Positions 41,760 to 49,670 of a DNA stretch of 64,000 bases are shown here, in pieces. Positions within the stretch are counted from its first letter, which is position 1; each line of letters begins with the position of its first letter. The notes under the pieces are model-generated. The model saw only the letters and a list, made by a program, of their open reading frames with translations. It had not been told where the DNA came from and ran no database searches. Both the position numbers and the translations under genes were made by a program. This DNA comes from Agromyces badenianii (GTDB lineage Bacteria > Actinomycetota > Actinomycetes > Actinomycetales > Microbacteriaceae): positions 248,001 to 312,000 of the forward strand of contig NZ_CP028913.1 in assembly GCF_003070885.1 (NCBI RefSeq), given 5' to 3'.

Positions 41760-43082
41760 ATGCGGCGAATTTACATCCTGCTCATCGCGTGCGCCGTGTC
41801 GATCGTGCTGTATCGCGCGCTCGACCCGCGGTTCTCGCCGACGAACGCCGACCAGGTGATCGACCTGCTGTGGATGGCGCTCGCGCTCGCGGGAGGTGTG
41901 GCCGTCGGGGCCTCGCTCTTCCTGGCGTCGGCATCGCGGGCCGGGCTCGCCGGAATGGTACGCCTCGGTCTGCCGACGCTTCGCACGGAGCCTCGGGCCA
42001 TCGTCAACGGGCTCACCTGGGCCGCGATCGCGCTGCTCGCGGTGCACTTCACGGCCGCGGCCTTCGACGGGTTGCCCGGCGGCCACCGCTTGGCGGGCGT
42101 CGTGCTCGGCGCCGCCTTCGGAATCGGAACCTTCCGCCTGCATCGGCACGCGATCGAGCACGAGGTGTACCGCAACTTCAACCTCGTCGCGATGCTGCTC
42201 GCCGCTGGAAGCCTTGCGAGCATGAGCATCACCCCGACCGGCGAGTGGTGGACGCACAACTTCAGCACGCTCGGCACCTCGAACGACCTCGCCGCGGCCT
42301 GCTTCAATGGCGCGGTCATCGTGTCAGGGCTCGGCATGGCCGGGTTGTCGGCCTCGCTCACTCGAGCGCTCGCCCAGGGCCCGTTCGGCCTGCGCCGCGG
42401 CGCACGTTCCGTGATGCAGACGCTCATCGCCCTCGTCGGGGTGAGCCTCATGGGCGTCGGCGTGGTGCCGATCGACAGCGCCACCGACCTGCACAACATG
42501 TTCGCCATCGGGGCGGCCGCCTTCTTCGCGCTGCTGTGCCTCGGCGTGCAGTTCTTCGCCTCGCGCATGCCTCGGTCATTCGTGTTCTTCTCGTACGGCT
42601 CCCTCGCACTCGAGGTCGTCGCGATGGTGGCCTACGATCGGCTCAGCATCTTCAGCCTCACGGTGTTCGAGATCGTCGCCTTCGCGCTCATGTTCGCGTG
42701 GCTCATCGCCCTCGTCGTGGCCACGGTGCACGAGCACAGCGACAGCACGGCGGATGCCCCGGCGGCATCCCGATGCATCCCTCGCCGTTCTTCGCGCCCG
42801 ATCTTGACGGTGCACCGCGACCGCACCGACGCCGCTGCAATCGCTCGGTTCGGTCCGAGTGTTCGGGTCACGAGCGCCTCGGGGCGCGGCTCAGCGGCGG
42901 TGTTGACTTCGAGCCGGCGCGACGGACAGCCCATGTGCCACGACGTGCCGCCGCGAACCGTGCGATTCCGCTCGCTCCGGCCGCAGCCCGGGCCTGCGCA
43001 CCCTCGTCGCGGTGAGCGCCGATCACGGCGAGTCGGCCCTACCGGTCGAGTAGAGTCACGCCATGGCCACCGATATCGTTGA
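41760..43082 (+). CDS. DUF998 family membrane protein with long basic tail
   Basis: A 440-aa protein. Residues 1-320 contain about eight TM helices in two sets, with the DUF998-type HNFSTLGTSNDLAA and PIDSATDLHN motifs between them. Family function unknown. The last ~115 residues after VHEHSDSTADAPAAS are Arg/Ser/Pro-rich and unlike the domain; they run 20 bp into the GNAT gene, so the true functional end may be near 42760 and the rest is non-conserved read-on. ATG 41760 starts right at the first helix. Confidence 0.72.
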   Translation: MRRIYILLIACAVSIVLYRALDPRFSPTNADQVIDLLWMALALAGGVAVGASLFLASASRAGLAGMVRLGLPTLRTEPRAIVNGLTWAAIALLAVHFTAAAFDGLPGGHRLAGVVLGAAFGIGTFRLHRHAIEHEVYRNFNLVAMLLAAGSLASMSITPTGEWWTHNFSTLGTSNDLAAACFNGAVIVSGLGMAGLSASLTRALAQGPFGLRRGARSVMQTLIALVGVSLMGVGVVPIDSATDLHNMFAIGAAAFFALLCLGVQFFASRMPRSFVFFSYGSLALEVVAMVAYDRLSIFSLTVFEIVAFALMFAWLIALVVATVHEHSDSTADAPAASRCIPRRSSRPILTVHRDRTDAAAIARFGPSVRVTSASGRGSAAVLTSSRRDGQPMCHDVPPRTVRFRSLRPQPGPAHPRRGERRSRRVGPTGRVESRHGHRYR

Positions 43083-43356
43083 CATCGTCCGCAACGATGA
43101 CCGGCACCGCTATGAACTCTCATTCGCCGGCGAACGCGCCGGGTTCGCGCAGTACCGCCTTCATGACGGCACGATCGTCTTCACGCACACGGTGGTGCTG
43201 CCCGAGTTCGAGGGACGCGGCCTCGGCAGCAGGCTCGCGAAGTTCGTGCTCGACGACGCCGTGACGCGTGGGCAGCGCATCGTGCCGGAGTGCCCGTTCA
43301 TCGCCGCCTACCTCCGGCGGCACGAGGAGTACGAAGCGTCGATCGACTGGCCCTGA
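43063..43356 (+). CDS. GNAT-type N-acetyltransferase (NATD1/YjdJ-like)
   Basis: A 97-aa minimal GNAT: HRYELSFAGERAGFAQYRL, then FTHTVVLPEFEGRGLGSRLA (acetyl-CoA pyrophosphate loop) and GQRIVPECPFIAAYLRRHEE. Such short proteins are the YjdJ/NATD1 group; substrate unknown. TAGAGT (43051-43056) is 6 nt before the ATG (leaderless). Confidence 0.88.
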   Translation: MATDIVDIVRNDDRHRYELSFAGERAGFAQYRLHDGTIVFTHTVVLPEFEGRGLGSRLAKFVLDDAVTRGQRIVPECPFIAAYLRRHEEYEASIDWP

Positions 43357-43569
43357 CGCCGCGTTCCGCGGCTCGGCCCGGTCCTGGCAGGCCCTCACCC
43401 CCCAATCGGGGAAGTATCCGCGCGCCGAACCGGCGACTACGATGCGAGCAGACCCGAGTCGGACCCGTACCGACCTGCTCGCGCTGCACCGGCGAGTCGC
43501 GTGATCGAGCGCTCGCACGATCGCCCGGGTGAAGCTCGCCGGGCTGTGTTCGGGTCGCTCGGCGGGAGG

Positions 43570-43617
43570 GGTCTCCCCTGGAGACCGCGGTGGGGCGGGA
43601 GGTAGGGTTCCCGCCCC
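43570..43617. terminator. Convergent terminator hairpins
   Basis: GGTCTCC/GGAGACC and then GGGGCGGGA (43592-43600)/TCCCGCCCC (43609-43617) lie between the convergent GNAT and marR genes. Confidence 0.55.
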
Positions 43618-43643
43618 GCCGTCCTCCAGGTGCCGTGGATCCG

Positions 43644-44108
43644 TCAGCTCGCGGCTTCGGCGGGCTGCGCCCCGTCGATGTCCCTGCGTAGCCGATCGCA
43701 GAGTGCGGCGAGGGTGCGCAGCTCGGACTCGCTGAGCGTGTCGCCGATCTGCCGGTTGATCGCGTCCATATGGATGATCGCGACGCGGCGGAAGAGCGTG
43801 AATCCCGACTCGGTGATGGCCACGATCGTGCCGCGCCCGTCGTTCGGGTCGGGGAGCTTCGAAACCAGCTCGCGCGCGGCGAGCCGGTCGACGAGACGGC
43901 TCACGCTGGGCTGCGTCAGGAGCACGTTCCGATTCAGCTCCTTGAGCCGCAGTCGGCGGTCGGGCGCCCGTGTGATGGTGAACAGCACGTCGTACTCGTT
44001 CAGCGAGATGACGTCGCTCGGGAACTCGGCGGCCAGTGCTCGCATGATCGTGACTTGCGCACGGAACAGCGACTCCCATGCGGCGACGGTGATCGCACGA
44101 TCTGCCAT
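43644..44108 (-). CDS. MarR family transcriptional regulator
   Basis: A 154-aa dimeric winged-helix protein: LNEYDVLFTITRAPDRRLRL, LLTQPSVSRLVDRLAARELV (recognition helix), DPNDGRGTIVAITESG (wing) and a C-terminal dimer helix. Start ATG 44106-44108 has AAGGGAACGG on the complement. Target and ligand unknown; the long AT-richer region upstream may carry its operators. Confidence 0.9.
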   Translation of the reverse strand: MADRAITVAAWESLFRAQVTIMRALAAEFPSDVISLNEYDVLFTITRAPDRRLRLKELNRNVLLTQPSVSRLVDRLAARELVSKLPDPNDGRGTIVAITESGFTLFRRVAIIHMDAINRQIGDTLSESELRTLAALCDRLRRDIDGAQPAEAAS

Positions 44109-44476
44109 GACCGTTCCCTTCGACGTGTGGATGCAACCCACAATAGGGAACTGCGGCAGGAATCGGTTGAGGGCCGGTCGTAGAGGCTGACGACCGGCCC
44201 TCTCCCTTGCACCAAGAGTGTCCTGCAATCACATTCCGCGCCGTCTGCCACAGCAAACATCCGACGCAGTACCGAATATATAACGGATCGGTAACAGGCG
44301 CTAGTTATCGTTCTGTTATTTTCGAGGCGATTTCTTTTCGAACACCTGTGTTCATGTGCCGGCAACCCATGCACCATCGTTCGAGCTGCACAGGAGTCAT
44401 CCATCTCCGCATCGACCGTCCGGACCCCGGTGCAGACCAGTCGGCGAGCGAAGCTTTCGCCGGTGGGAACCCCTGC
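44109..44476. promoter_or_regulatory. Long upstream region of marR with AT-rich palindrome
   Basis: No gene seen. At about 44270-44335 the base composition drops sharply in GC and contains TAACAG...CTGTTA arms 15 bp apart together with further TAAC/TTAT copies, which would suit regulator binding. Confidence 0.4.
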
Positions 44477-45268
44477 TCAGTACAGGTCGGGCGAGGGCGT
44501 CGAGGCCTGGCGGATCGAGACGTCGGCGTGACGGTCGAAGCGGTAGCCGACGCCGCGCACGGTGCGCACGATGTCCTGGTAGTGCGCGAGCTTCGAGCGC
44601 AGGCGACGCACGTGCACGTCGATCGTGCGCTCGCTCGGCGCCTCGTCGTCGGCGTCCCAGAGGTTGTCGATGAGCTCGTGGCGGTCGATCGTGCGACCCT
44701 CGCGGAGCACGAGGTACTGCAGCAGCTCGAACTCCTTGTAGGTCAGGCCGGCCGCCTCGCCGTCGAGCAGCACGCGCTTGCGGGAGATGTCGATGATGAC
44801 GCCGTTGGGGTGGCGGTCGGAGTCGTCACGGGTGCGCTGCCCCTCGCGCTGCTTGGCGAGCGCGGAAGGATCTTGCAGGGCGAGTCGCACGACGTCGACG
44901 TCGCGGCCGCCGGCGCCCTCGGGTGCGAGTGCCACGGCGGCGTAGGTCTCGGCCGAGGGGGAGACCTCGGCGGTGAGGGCTCGAAGCGCCTCGACGATGC
45001 GGTGGAGCGTCGTGCCGTCGGCGATGGCCTTGGCTTCGTCGATTCCGACGTAGAGCACGAAGCCGCGGGCCTCGGTGCCTTCGGGCACCGCGCGAACCCG
45101 GGGCGAGCGGCCCGCGGCCTCGGCCGAGGCGTCGGTCGTCTCGGCGGCGACGCGAGAGGCGGTCGCGGCGAGCGAGCGGAGCGGAGTGGTCGAGGGAGCC
45201 GCCGTCAGCGAGGGGGCGGTGCGAGCCTGGACGGTGCGGACGGGGGTGGTTGCGAGTGCGAGAGACAT
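44477..45268 (-). CDS. Winged-helix (OmpR-type) regulator without receiver domain
   Basis: A 263-aa protein. Residues ~165-255 are an OmpR/PhoB DNA-binding domain (LLDGEAAGLTYKEFELLQYL, GRTIDRHELIDNLW, RTIDVHVRRLRSKL, VRGVGYRFD). The N-terminal part is Ala/Thr-rich, then has a small alpha-beta segment (RGFVLYVGIDEAKAIADG), not a phospho-acceptor receiver. ATG 45266-45268 has AAGGACT upstream. Conserved in relatives as I recall; signal unknown. Confidence 0.82.
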   Translation of the reverse strand: MSLALATTPVRTVQARTAPSLTAAPSTTPLRSLAATASRVAAETTDASAEAAGRSPRVRAVPEGTEARGFVLYVGIDEAKAIADGTTLHRIVEALRALTAEVSPSAETYAAVALAPEGAGGRDVDVVRLALQDPSALAKQREGQRTRDDSDRHPNGVIIDISRKRVLLDGEAAGLTYKEFELLQYLVLREGRTIDRHELIDNLWDADDEAPSERTIDVHVRRLRSKLAHYQDIVRTVRGVGYRFDRHADVSIRQASTPSPDLY

Positions 45269-45522
45269 GACGGGAGTCCTTGTGTGAAGGGTGCAGCGAC
45301 GGACCCCGGAGGCGGGGTCGGATCGAATGGCCGATTCGGCCGGGCGAGCCCTCCGAAAGTCGGAGGGTTCAGAGGAGTCGGCGCCGATCTGGATGCGGAT
45401 CGGCTGCAGAACTCGGCGGTCGGTTCGCGGGTCAGCGGCACATTCGACAACACATGGGTGCACGCGCCGACATCATCATGTCGGTCGTCCTGAGAGCGCC
45501 GTGGGCGGTCAGGTTGCGTGCG

Positions 45523-45578
45523 GTGTCAGTCATGACCGTCAGTCAAACCGAATGTCGAGCGTGTGTCAATTCATGACC
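45523..45578. promoter_or_regulatory. Direct-repeat operator candidate upstream of the winged-helix gene
   Basis: GTGTCAGTCATGACC (45523-45537) and GTGTCAATTCATGACC (45563-45578) repeat 40 bp apart, overlapping TTGAC-like -35 sequences on the complement. An 8-bp hairpin (CCCTCCGA/TCGGAGGG, 45349-45367) lies between here and the gene. Confidence 0.4.
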
Positions 45579-45769
45579 ATTGGGTGACGGGGTGTGACGT
45601 CGCACGCGGTGCGCGCAGCGCTGCGGCATCCGGCAGGATCAGTCAGTGGGCCGCAGTGACTGAAAGGATCTGCGGCAGATCAGCCGGAAAAGAAATCTTC
45701 CGCGTGGGAACCTCGCCACGGCGTGTCGTGGCTCGAAGATCCTTCACTGCGGGATGCTGCGAGTGGCCC

Positions 45770-46402
45770 TTATACCGTGCCGTACAGCCGGTCGCCCGCG
45801 TCGCCGAGGCCGGGCACGATGTAGCCCAGTTCGTTGAGTCGCTCGTCGACGGCCCCGAGCACCACGGTGACCTCCCGGCCCTCCAGAGCCCGCTCGACCG
45901 CCGCGAGACCCTCGGGGGCGGCGAGGATGCAGATCGCCGTGACATCCGTCGCGCCGCGCTTCAGCAGGAACTCGATCGCGGCGATGAGCGAGCCGCCCGT
46001 GGCGAGCATGGGGTCGAGCACGAAGCACTGGCGGTCGCTGAGGTCGTCGGGCAGGCGCTCGGCGTAGGTGGTCGGCTCGAGCGTCTCTTCGTTGCGAGCC
46101 ATGCCGAGGAAGCCGACCTCTGCGGTCGGCAGCAGCTTCACCATGCCCTCGAGCATGCCGAGGCCCGCGCGCAGGATCGGCACGATGAGAGGCTTCGGCT
46201 CGGCGATGCGCACACCGGTCGCCGCAGCCACCGGGGTGATGATGTCGACGGGCTCGACGCGCACACCGCGAGTGCCCTCGTAGGCGAGCAGCGTCATGAG
46301 CTCTTCGACGAGCGAGCGGAAGACCGGCGACGGGGTCGTCTGGTCGCGGAGCACCGTCAGCTTGTGAGTGATGAGCGGGTGATCGGCAACGTGGACTCGC
46401 AT
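45770..46402 (-). CDS. upp: Uracil phosphoribosyltransferase
   Basis: Salvages uracil to UMP with PRPP. 210 aa, normal length. It has [25 protein letters not shown], the PRPP loop [12 protein letters not shown] and the uracil-binding end [18 protein letters not shown] (complement of 46410-46415) is 7 nt before the ATG (leaderless). Divergent from tadA. Confidence 0.97.
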   Translation of the reverse strand: MRVHVADHPLITHKLTVLRDQTTPSPVFRSLVEELMTLLAYEGTRGVRVEPVDIITPVAAATGVRIAEPKPLIVPILRAGLGMLEGMVKLLPTAEVGFLGMARNEETLEPTTYAERLPDDLSDRQCFVLDPMLATGGSLIAAIEFLLKRGATDVTAICILAAPEGLAAVERALEGREVTVVLGAVDERLNELGYIVPGLGDAGDRLYGTV

Positions 46403-46445
46403 AGGCTCGAGTCTAGTTCGCCGGGTCGGCGCGGAGGGAGTGACT

Positions 46446-46913
46446 GTGGAGCTGCCGCTGCACCGCGACTGGATGCGCCTCGCGCTCGCCGAAGCCGCGC
46501 AGGCGCCCGCCACGCGCGACGTGCCCGTGGGCGCGATCGTGGTCGACGCCGCGGGCGCGGTCATCGCCGCGCGCCGCAACGAGCGCGAGCTCCTCGGCGA
46601 CCCCACCGCGCACGCCGAATTGCTCGCGCTCCGCTCGGCCGCCGAGGTGACGGGCGACTGGCGCCTGACCGAGTGCACGCTCGTCGTCACTCTCGAGCCC
46701 TGCGTCATGTGTGCCGGGGCGATCCTCGCGGCCCGCATCCCGACCGTGGTCTTCGGCGCATGGGATGAGAAGGCCGGCGCTGCCGGATCCCTCTACGACG
46801 TGCTCCGCGACCGGCGGCTCAACCACCGGGTCGAGGTGTTCGCGGGCGTCGAGGCGGATGCCGCGGCCGAGCTGCTCCTCGACTTCTTCGACGACCCCCT
46901 GCGTCGCCCCTGA
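46446..46913 (+). CDS. tadA: tRNA adenosine(34) deaminase
   Basis: Converts A34 to inosine in tRNA-Arg(ACG), which is encoded at 41290. A 155-aa cytidine-deaminase-fold enzyme with the zinc and catalytic residues in TAHAE (H56, E58) and EPCVMC (C86, C89). GTG 46446 is 7 nt after GGAGGG; an in-frame GTG at 46440 is too close to it. Divergent from upp. Confidence 0.93.
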   Translation: MELPLHRDWMRLALAEAAQAPATRDVPVGAIVVDAAGAVIAARRNERELLGDPTAHAELLALRSAAEVTGDWRLTECTLVVTLEPCVMCAGAILAARIPTVVFGAWDEKAGAAGSLYDVLRDRRLNHRVEVFAGVEADAAAELLLDFFDDPLRRP

Positions 46914-47004
46914 TCACCTCACCGGTGGAGGAGCATGGCGAGAGGGTCGCGAGACCCCGACTCGAGCAACGAGACGCCGTCGGGATGCTGTCGAGACGCC
47001 GTCG

Positions 47005-47778
47005 CTACCCGACCGCCGACTCCTCGACCGCCGCCGGCTCCCCGACCGCCGCGGACTGGGCCGCCGTGCGCACCGCGAGCCCGTCGAGGTACTCGCCGAG
47101 CAGGCGAGCGGATGCCGCCTCTGCGGCCGGCCCGAACGACGCCCGCTGCGCGCGCAACTGCTCGCGGCTGAGGCCGTACTCGGGCAGTTCGTCGCCCCAC
47201 TCGCGCAGCCAGTCCTCGTGGATCTCGTCGGTGACCTCGGGGTGGAACTGCACCGCGAGCAACCAGTCGCCCTTCGCGAACGCCTGGTTCTCGTACTGGC
47301 CGGAGGCGGCCAGGCGGTCGACGCCCTCGGGCAGCTCGAAGGTGTCGCCATGCCACTGCACGGTGGGCACCCCGGCGAAGTGCCGCACGGGCGAGTTCGC
47401 GCCCGCCTCGGTCGGCTCGACCGTCAGCCAGCCGACCTCTTTCTTCGGCCCCTTGAAGACCTCGGCCCCGAGTGCGCTCGCGAGCAGCTGCGCTCCGAGG
47501 CACACGCCGAAGATCGGCGCCTCCGCTTCGATACGCGTGCGCAGCAGCCCGATCTCGTCGGCGAGATACGGGTAGCGGTCGATCTCGTACGCACCCTCGT
47601 CTCCGCCGAGCACCACCACGAGGTCGGGTTCGAGGGCATCGAGCGCCGCGACATCCGTCGACGGGGCGTCGACCGTGACGATCTCGTAGCCGTGCGCGTG
47701 GAGCGTCGGGCCGAGATTGCCGAGGCCGATGGCCGAGTCGTGCCGCAGCACGAGGGCGGTGCGGCGAGGTGCCGTCAC
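47005..47778 (-). CDS. Class I glutamine amidotransferase-like protein
   Basis: A 257-aa protein with the triad of GuaA-type glutaminase domains: C93 in GVCLGAQ, His in VQFHPEV and the following Glu. PIFGVCLGAQLLA and VQWHGDTFELP match the stand-alone 'glutamine amidotransferase' group (YfeJ-like). The acceptor partner is unknown. Its GTG overlaps the CDF transporter stop (GTGA), so it is co-translated with it. Confidence 0.88.
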   Translation of the reverse strand: MTAPRRTALVLRHDSAIGLGNLGPTLHAHGYEIVTVDAPSTDVAALDALEPDLVVVLGGDEGAYEIDRYPYLADEIGLLRTRIEAEAPIFGVCLGAQLLASALGAEVFKGPKKEVGWLTVEPTEAGANSPVRHFAGVPTVQWHGDTFELPEGVDRLAASGQYENQAFAKGDWLLAVQFHPEVTDEIHEDWLREWGDELPEYGLSREQLRAQRASFGPAAEAASARLLGEYLDGLAVRTAAQSAAVGEPAAVEESAVG

Positions 47779-48737
47779 TCGAGGCCCTTGATGACGATCG
47801 CGTCGGTGGGCGGTGCGGGCTGGTTCGGCTCGACGTACACGTCGGGCTCGATGTAGACGACCCGTGCGGCGGGCACGGCCTCGCGGATGCGCTGTTCGAT
47901 CACGTTCGTGGCCGTCGACACCTCGAGCAGGCGCTGGTCGGCGGTGAAGCCCAGCTTCGCGGCGACGAGCAGTTCGTCGGGGCCGAGGTAGAGGGTCTTC
48001 ATGTGGATGATGCGCTCGGCCTCGGGGCCGTCGAGGATCGCCTGCGCGATGCGCGCGACGTCGTCGTCGTTGGCGCCCTCGCCGACGAGGAGCGACTTCG
48101 TCTCGATGCCGAGCACGATCGCCACGATCACGAGGAGGGTACCGATCATGAGGGTGCCGATCGCGTCGAAGACCGGGTTGCCGGTGAGGATCGTGAGGCC
48201 CACGCCGAGGAACGCGAACACGAGGCCGAGCAGGGCCGCGACGTCTTCGAGCAGCACCACGGGCAGCTCGGGCGCCTTCGCCCGGCGCACGAACTGGACC
48301 CAGCTCTGGCGCCCGCGCACGTGGTTGGACTCCTTCACCGCGGTGCGCAGGGAGAACGACTCGAGCACGATGGCGATCGAGAGCACGAGGATCGGCAGCC
48401 ACGCGTTCTCGAGCTCGTGCGGGTGCTGCAGCTTGTCGACTCCCTCGTAGATGGAGAAGATGCCACCGACCGAGAACAGGATGATCGCGACGACGAACGC
48501 GTAGACGTAGCGTTCGCGGCCGTAGCCGAACGGATGCTCCTTGTCGGCGGCCTTCCTGGCCTTGCGGCCGCCGAGGATGAGGAGCAACTGGTTGCCGGCA
48601 TCGGCGACCGAGTGCACGGCCTCGGCGAGCATCGACGCGGAACCGGAGAAGAACCACGCGATGAACTTCGTGATCGCGATGCCCGTGTTCGCAAGGAATG
48701 CCGCGATGATGGCTTTCGTACCGCCCGATGCGCTCAT
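47775..48737 (-). CDS. Cation diffusion facilitator (CDF) family transporter
   Basis: A 320-aa inner-membrane metal/proton antiporter. About five or six TM helices, with the first metal site in SMLAEAVHSVADAGNQLL (H-x3-D) and a second acidic pair in LEDVAALLGL. The C-terminal cytoplasmic domain (IHMKTLYLGPDELLVAAKLG) is typical of CDF proteins. Probably exports Zn, Mn or Fe. Divergent from proC; coupled to the amidotransferase downstream. Confidence 0.88.
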   Translation of the reverse strand: MSASGGTKAIIAAFLANTGIAITKFIAWFFSGSASMLAEAVHSVADAGNQLLLILGGRKARKAADKEHPFGYGRERYVYAFVVAIILFSVGGIFSIYEGVDKLQHPHELENAWLPILVLSIAIVLESFSLRTAVKESNHVRGRQSWVQFVRRAKAPELPVVLLEDVAALLGLVFAFLGVGLTILTGNPVFDAIGTLMIGTLLVIVAIVLGIETKSLLVGEGANDDDVARIAQAILDGPEAERIIHMKTLYLGPDELLVAAKLGFTADQRLLEVSTATNVIEQRIREAVPAARVVYIEPDVYVEPNQPAPPTDAIVIKGLE

Positions 48738-48805
48738 GGAGCAATCCTAAACGGGGGTGCCGGGGCGAGGCATCAGCTCGCAGGCACAGTGTCGGGGCCC
48801 GAACT

Positions 48806-48811
48806 TAGGAT
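48806..48811 (+). promoter_or_regulatory. -10 box for leaderless proC transcript
   Basis: TAGGAT with 7 nt to ATG 48819; no ribosome site. Confidence 0.5.
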
Positions 48812-48818
48812 GGTCGCT

Positions 48819-49670
48819 ATGAGTGCCGAGGCCCCCGTCAGACTGCCCGCGATCGCGTTCCTGGGGGCGGGGTCGATGGCCCGCGCCATCCTCACCGGGC
48901 TGTTGGCGCCCGGCATCGAGATCGACGGCGGCATTCGCGCGACGAACCGCAGCGCAGAGAAGGCCGCCGAGCTCGCGAGCCTGCCCGGCGTCGTCTCCTC
49001 CGCCACCGAGACGGATGCCGCGGCGAACCGCACGGCCGTCGCCGGCGCGAAGCTCGTCGTGGTCGCCGTGAAGCCCGCGATGGTGCCGGCGCTCCTCGAG
49101 GAGATCGCCGACGCGCTCGAGCCCGGGGCGATCGTCGTGAGCGTCGCCGCCGGGGTCACCGTGTCGACGTTCGAGTCGCTGCTGCCCGAGTCGGTCGCCG
49201 TGATCCGCTCGATGCCGAACACGCCCGCGGTCGTCGGCCGCGCCGTCACGGGCGTGGCGGCGGGCACGCGCTCGACCGACGCCGACCTCGCGCTCGCCGT
49301 GGCGCTCTTCGAGACCGTGGGCGAGGTGCTCGTCGTGCCCGAAGAGCAGATCGACGCGCTCTCCACGATCTCGGGCTCCGGTCCGGCCTACCTCTTCTAC
49401 CTGATCGAGCAGCTCACGGCGACGGCGATCGACAAGGGCTTCACGCCCGAGCAGGCGGCCGTGATGGTCGAGGGCACCTTCCGCGGCGCGAGCGAGTTGC
49501 TCGCGGCATCCGACGCCGGTCCTGCCGAGCTGCGCCGCCGGGTGACGAGCCCGAAGGGCACCACCGAACGGGCCGTCGCCGTGCTCGAAGAGGCCGCGCT
49601 CAAGCAGACCTTCGACCGGGCGACCGATGCCGCGCTCGCGCGCGCTCGCGAGCTGGCGGCGGGCGCGTGA
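48819..49670 (+). CDS. proC: Pyrroline-5-carboxylate reductase
   Basis: Last step of proline synthesis, NADPH-dependent. 283 aa, standard length: FLGAGSMARAIL (Rossmann), VVVAVKPAMV, RSMPNTPA, and the substrate site SGSGPAYLFYLIE with RVTSPKGTT near the end. The preferred start follows a -10 box by 7 nt. It overlaps the hexosaminidase gene by 4 nt (GTGA). Confidence 0.96.
   Translation: MSAEAPVRLPAIAFLGAGSMARAILTGLLAPGIEIDGGIRATNRSAEKAAELASLPGVVSSATETDAAANRTAVAGAKLVVVAVKPAMVPALLEEIADALEPGAIVVSVAAGVTVSTFESLLPESVAVIRSMPNTPAVVGRAVTGVAAGTRSTDADLALAVALFETVGEVLVVPEEQIDALSTISGSGPAYLFYLIEQLTATAIDKGFTPEQAAVMVEGTFRGASELLAASDAGPAELRRRVTSPKGTTERAVAVLEEAALKQTFDRATDAALARARELAAGA

Noticed and set aside
46440-46445. 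GTG 46440 as tadA start
   Set aside because: It overlaps the GGAGGGAG ribosome site; GTG 46446 has proper spacing.
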